DNA from: CAKSQL01 sp045606465
Lineage (GTDB): Bacteria; Bacillota; Clostridia; UBA1381
Length of the DNA: 15,036 nucleotides
Direction of reading: 5' to 3'
NCBI GenBank assembly: GCA_045606465.1
Contig: JAZURZ010000149.1
Coordinates: 1 to 15,036, forward strand
Position numbers and translations under genes: made by a program. Below, in pieces: positions 13,146 through 15,036 of this stretch. The notes beneath the pieces were generated by a model. The model saw nothing but the letters and a program-made list of their open reading frames with translations, ran no database searches and was not told the origin of the DNA. Position 1 is the first letter of the stretch. Each line of letters begins with the position of its first letter.

Positions 13146-13179
13146 ATAATATCAATAAAAACTAAAGTTTTAACAAAAG
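13124..13179. promoter_or_regulatory. 12-bp inverted repeat between the XRE and ImmA-like genes
   Basis: CTTTTGTTAAAA (13124-13135) and TTTTAACAAAAG (13168-13179) are perfect inverted copies separated by 32 nt. It could be an operator pair for the XRE protein or a hairpin in the shared transcript. As a hairpin, it would put the ATG at 13145 in the loop and leave the AAAGGATG before the GTG at 13103 free. Confidence 0.5.
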
Positions 13180-13187
13180 CAAGCAGT

Positions 13188-13604
13188 TTATGCCTCCTCA
13201 GAAGTTCTATACTTTTTAGGAGTGTATTTTGCATTTTCCTGCTTGACTGCAAAATATGCCTCAGATATTGCTTTCATTGCAGCATCCATGTCAGATTCAG
13301 GTAATTCTCCTCCAGCAAAAAGACCGCAAACGCTTTGGACAAGTTCGCCTACGTCGCGCATAGCTTTCATTCCACCCTTTTTGTAAGCATCAAGACGAAG
13401 CTCCTCGTCCTCAGTTAAAAGATAGTTTATATCAACATTAAATATATCTGCAAGCTTGTAATATATTTCACGCTTTTTGGGATACATATTTGAATTTTCA
13501 TAGTTCTGGACAGTACGCTTTGTAACCCCTACAAGCTTTGCAAGCTCCTCCTGATTTAATTTTTTTTCTTTTCTTAGTTTTTTTAGCTTTTCGCAGAATT
13601 TCAT
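13188..13604 (-). CDS. XRE-family repressor, ImmR-like partner of the ImmA-type protease
   Basis: A 138-residue regulator with an N-terminal helix-turn-helix (about residues 5-62: LKKLRKEKKLNQEELAKLVG then VTKRTVQNYENSNMYPKKRE). The C-terminal region contains LVQSVCGLFAGGELPESDMD and ends NAKYTPKKYRTSEEA. This C-terminal pattern is, from memory, common in Clostridia directly before ImmA/IrrE genes. Bacillus ImmR is cleaved by ImmA to release repression, and an analogous switch is inferred here, although no integrase or conjugation genes are present. The frame is open to an ATG at 13646, but AAAGGAG (13613-13619) lies 8 nt before the ATG at 13604, and the promoter -10 at 13659-13664 would start the transcript near 13652. 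The next gene is 42-84 nt downstream, so the two are probably cotranscribed. Confidence 0.9.
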   Translation of the reverse strand: MKFCEKLKKLRKEKKLNQEELAKLVGVTKRTVQNYENSNMYPKKREIYYKLADIFNVDINYLLTEDEELRLDAYKKGGMKAMRDVGELVQSVCGLFAGGELPESDMDAAMKAISEAYFAVKQENAKYTPKKYRTSEEA

Positions 13605-13658
13605 GATATTTGCTCCTTTACCATCAAATTGGAAAATATATTTCACTTTATTAATAAT

Positions 13659-13687
13659 ATTTTATATCATTTTTCGCTTTTTGTCAA
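13659..13687 (-). promoter_or_regulatory. SigA-type promoter of the XRE-ImmA gene pair
   Basis: On the minus strand, TTGACA (13687-13682) and TAAAAT (13664-13659) are separated by 17 nt, the same hexamers and spacing as the promoter of the M16 operon. Confidence 0.7.
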
Positions 13688-13723
13688 TAGTATTTTATAA
13701 TTTTTTTGCGGTTTTGACAAAAA
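13678..13723. promoter_or_regulatory. 10-bp inverted repeat overlapping the XRE promoter
   Basis: TTTTTGTCAA (13678-13687) and TTGACAAAAA (13714-13723) are perfect inverted copies 26 nt apart; the left copy contains the -35 of the XRE promoter. The half-site TTTTGTYAA also occurs in the inverted repeat before the ImmA-like gene, so it may be the XRE protein's own operator. Part of the likeness comes from the -35 hexamer. Confidence 0.4.
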
Positions 13724-13865
13724 ACGACATCGGAAAAAAATTAATAAAAAAGAATATTTCTTGGTTATTTTACACAGAAATAGCGTAGAAATGTATAAAT
13801 ATTAAATAAAAAACAGGGGTTTTATAGTCAAAACACCAATTTTGAAAAATGCAATCTCAAATAAA

Positions 13866-13894
13866 TTGACAAAAGTTTTTTTTTGAGGTATTAT
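13866..13894 (+). promoter_or_regulatory. SigA-type promoter of glgA
   Basis: TTGACA (13866-13871) and TATTAT (13889-13894) are separated by 17 nt. The predicted transcript start is near 13901, leaving a leader of about 136 nt. Between this promoter and the XRE promoter (13688-13865) I see no gene, only AT-rich sequence with short palindromes such as AAGAA-TAT-TTCTT. Confidence 0.75.
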
Positions 13895-13900
13895 ATTATG

Positions 13901-14036
13901 GTAGATACAAATATTTATATATGTATCTTTATTTAAAAAGTATTAAAAAATTTTATTATACTCCTTGTGCGCCCATATACGAGGGATTTTGTATAATTTT
14001 TAATATTATTTGTGGGCAGAAAGGTATTTTAAAAGT
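13901..14036 (+). other. Folded 5' leader of glgA
   Basis: The leader contains a long hairpin, AGATACA (13903-13909) with TGTATCT (13922-13928), continued inward after one mismatch. It has a possible long-range pair, GCCCATA with TGTGGGC (7 bp with one G-U), and an alternative pair, TATAC with GTATA, that would compete with it. The pairing partner TGTGGGC belongs to the 16-nt motif also found before the M18 gene. No known riboswitch class was recognised, and no T-tract terminator is present. Confidence 0.4.
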
Positions 14037-15036
14037 ATGAAAATATTATTTGTTTCTTCTGAGGCAGCACCCTTTGTAAAGACCGGCGGACTTGGCGATG
14101 TTGCAGGTTCTTTGCCTGCTGCTCTTAACGAAAAAGGCATGGATTGCAGAGTTATACTTCCGCTGTATCGCTGCATTTCTCAGCATTATAAAGAGCAAAT
14201 GCAATATATTAATCACATTTATATCGATATGGGTTGGAGAAAGCAATACTGCGGGGTTTTCAAAATGCAATATGCAGAAACCACATATTATTTTGTAGAT
14301 AATGAATTTTATTTTAATGGAGATAAGCCATACGATCATATTCACCTTGATTGCGAGAAATTTATATTCTTCTCGAAAGCAGTTTTGTCACTTTTGCCTA
14401 CTCTTGATTTTCATCCTGATGTAATACACTGTAATGATTGGCAGACAGGAGCAATTCCAGTATTTTTAGATACTTTCCAAGACAATCCTTTTTATAACGG
14501 AATAAAAACTGTAATGACAATTCATAATCTTAAATTCCAAGGAAGATGGGATATTGATGGAATAAAAGATGTGATGGGAATAAGCGACTATTATTTTACT
14601 GATGATAAGCTTGAATATTATAAGGATGCAAATCTCTTAAAAGGCGGCCTTGTGTATGCAGACTGCATAACAACAGTTTCTGACTCTTATTCGGAAGAGA
14701 TAAAAACACCCGAATATGGTGAGGGACTTGATGGACTTTTGTCTGCTCGTGCAGCGCAGCTTTCGGGAATTGTAAATGGCATTTCTTATGTGGAATGGAA
14801 CCCATCAACTGATGTAAATCTTGTTGGAAAATATAATTTAAAAAATGTAAAATCCAAGAAAAAGGAAAACAAAAAACAGCTTCAGGAGCTTTTAAATCTG
14901 CCTGTTGATGAAAATAAATTTGTTGTAGGCATAGTTTCAAGACTCACCGACCAGAAGGGATTTGATTTGGTTGAGCAGGCTATGGAAAGACTTTGTGCAG
15001 GAGGCGCACAGATTGTGGTGCTCGGAACCGGAGATG
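14037..15036 (+). CDS. glgA: Glycogen synthase GlgA (ADP-glucose starch/glycogen synthase), 5' part
   Basis: The first 333 codons of a GT5-family glycogen synthase, which transfers glucose from ADP-glucose to the growing α-1,4-glucan. The frame is open at the window end; family members run to roughly 475-480 residues. MKILFVSSEAAPFVKTGGLGDVAG is the diagnostic N-terminus, with the Lys of KTGGLGD binding ADP-glucose. PDVIHCNDWQTG, TIHNLKFQG, VSDSYSEEI and GIVNGIS are conserved further on, and FVVGIVSRLTDQKGFDL opens the second Rossmann domain. The catalytic C-terminal E-x7-E region is beyond the window. AAAGG lies about 12 nt before the ATG. It has its own promoter (13866-13894) and is divergent from the XRE gene. 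Neither glgC, glgD nor glgB is seen; they may follow. Confidence 0.96.
   Translation, partial: MKILFVSSEAAPFVKTGGLGDVAGSLPAALNEKGMDCRVILPLYRCISQHYKEQMQYINHIYIDMGWRKQYCGVFKMQYAETTYYFVDNEFYFNGDKPYDHIHLDCEKFIFFSKAVLSLLPTLDFHPDVIHCNDWQTGAIPVFLDTFQDNPFYNGIKTVMTIHNLKFQGRWDIDGIKDVMGISDYYFTDDKLEYYKDANLLKGGLVYADCITTVSDSYSEEIKTPEYGEGLDGLLSARAAQLSGIVNGISYVEWNPSTDVNLVGKYNLKNVKSKKKENKKQLQELLNLPVDENKFVVGIVSRLTDQKGFDLVEQAMERLCAGGAQIVVLGTGD

Noticed and set aside
12271..13604. A phage-immunity or integrative element around the XRE-ImmA pair
   Set aside because: No integrase, relaxase, transposase, phage gene or paired att-like site is visible; the neighbours are core metabolic genes.
13605..13646. 14-residue N-terminal extension of the XRE protein
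   Set aside because: The ATG at 13604 has a good ribosome binding site, and the promoter places the transcript start only a few bases before 13646.

Overview
The window looks like chromosomal DNA of a low-GC, Gram-positive, endospore-forming member of the Clostridia. The evidence is strong AT bias, AGGAGG-type ribosome binding sites, TTGACA/TATAAT-type promoters, and a gpr-type spore protease gene. It also has a multitask MsmX/UgpC-like sugar ABC ATPase without its permeases, a YmfF/YmfH peptidase pair and glgA. No rRNA, tRNA, CRISPR array, transposase or phage structural gene was seen. Nothing here supports a more precise taxonomic name than Clostridia.

Layout. (1) 36-497, minus: a small XRE regulator with a candidate palindromic operator, and upstream of it a short Cys-containing reading frame that looks like the 5' stump of a lost gene. 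(2) 714-2827: a YitT membrane protein (plus) convergent with the ABC ATPase (minus), sharing a bidirectional terminator. (3) 3131-7811, plus: gpr, then the two M16 peptidase genes with their own promoter and an ATGA overlap, then azlC-azlD for branched-chain amino acid export. (4) 7981-9387, minus: an M18 aminopeptidase, separated from azlD by a second bidirectional terminator. (5) 9816-12267, plus: a probable operon of 8-oxoguanine DNA glycosylase, an unrecognised Cys-rich zinc-ribbon protein and class II fructose-bisphosphate aldolase, driven by a perfect-consensus promoter. (6) 12271-12587: a structured, hairpin-rich non-coding stretch ending in a 19-bp terminator stem. (7) 12582-13604, minus: an XRE regulator and an ImmA/IrrE metalloprotease, an ImmR/ImmA-like pair without an integrative element around it. 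(8) 14037 to the window end, plus: the first 333 codons of glycogen synthase, with its own promoter and a long folded leader.

Most genes are ordinary housekeeping or sporulation functions. The unexplained material lies mainly between genes: the folded element at 12424-12524 inside an 11-bp direct repeat, a 16-base motif shared by the M18 and glgA leaders, inverted repeats at both XRE genes, and mini-ORFs in front of gpr and ymfF. The best protein of unknown function is the zinc-ribbon protein at 10699-11319. No new defence or mobile system could be demonstrated. Several listed starts were moved downstream from the longest open frame because of ribosome binding sites and family length; each case is explained in its entry.
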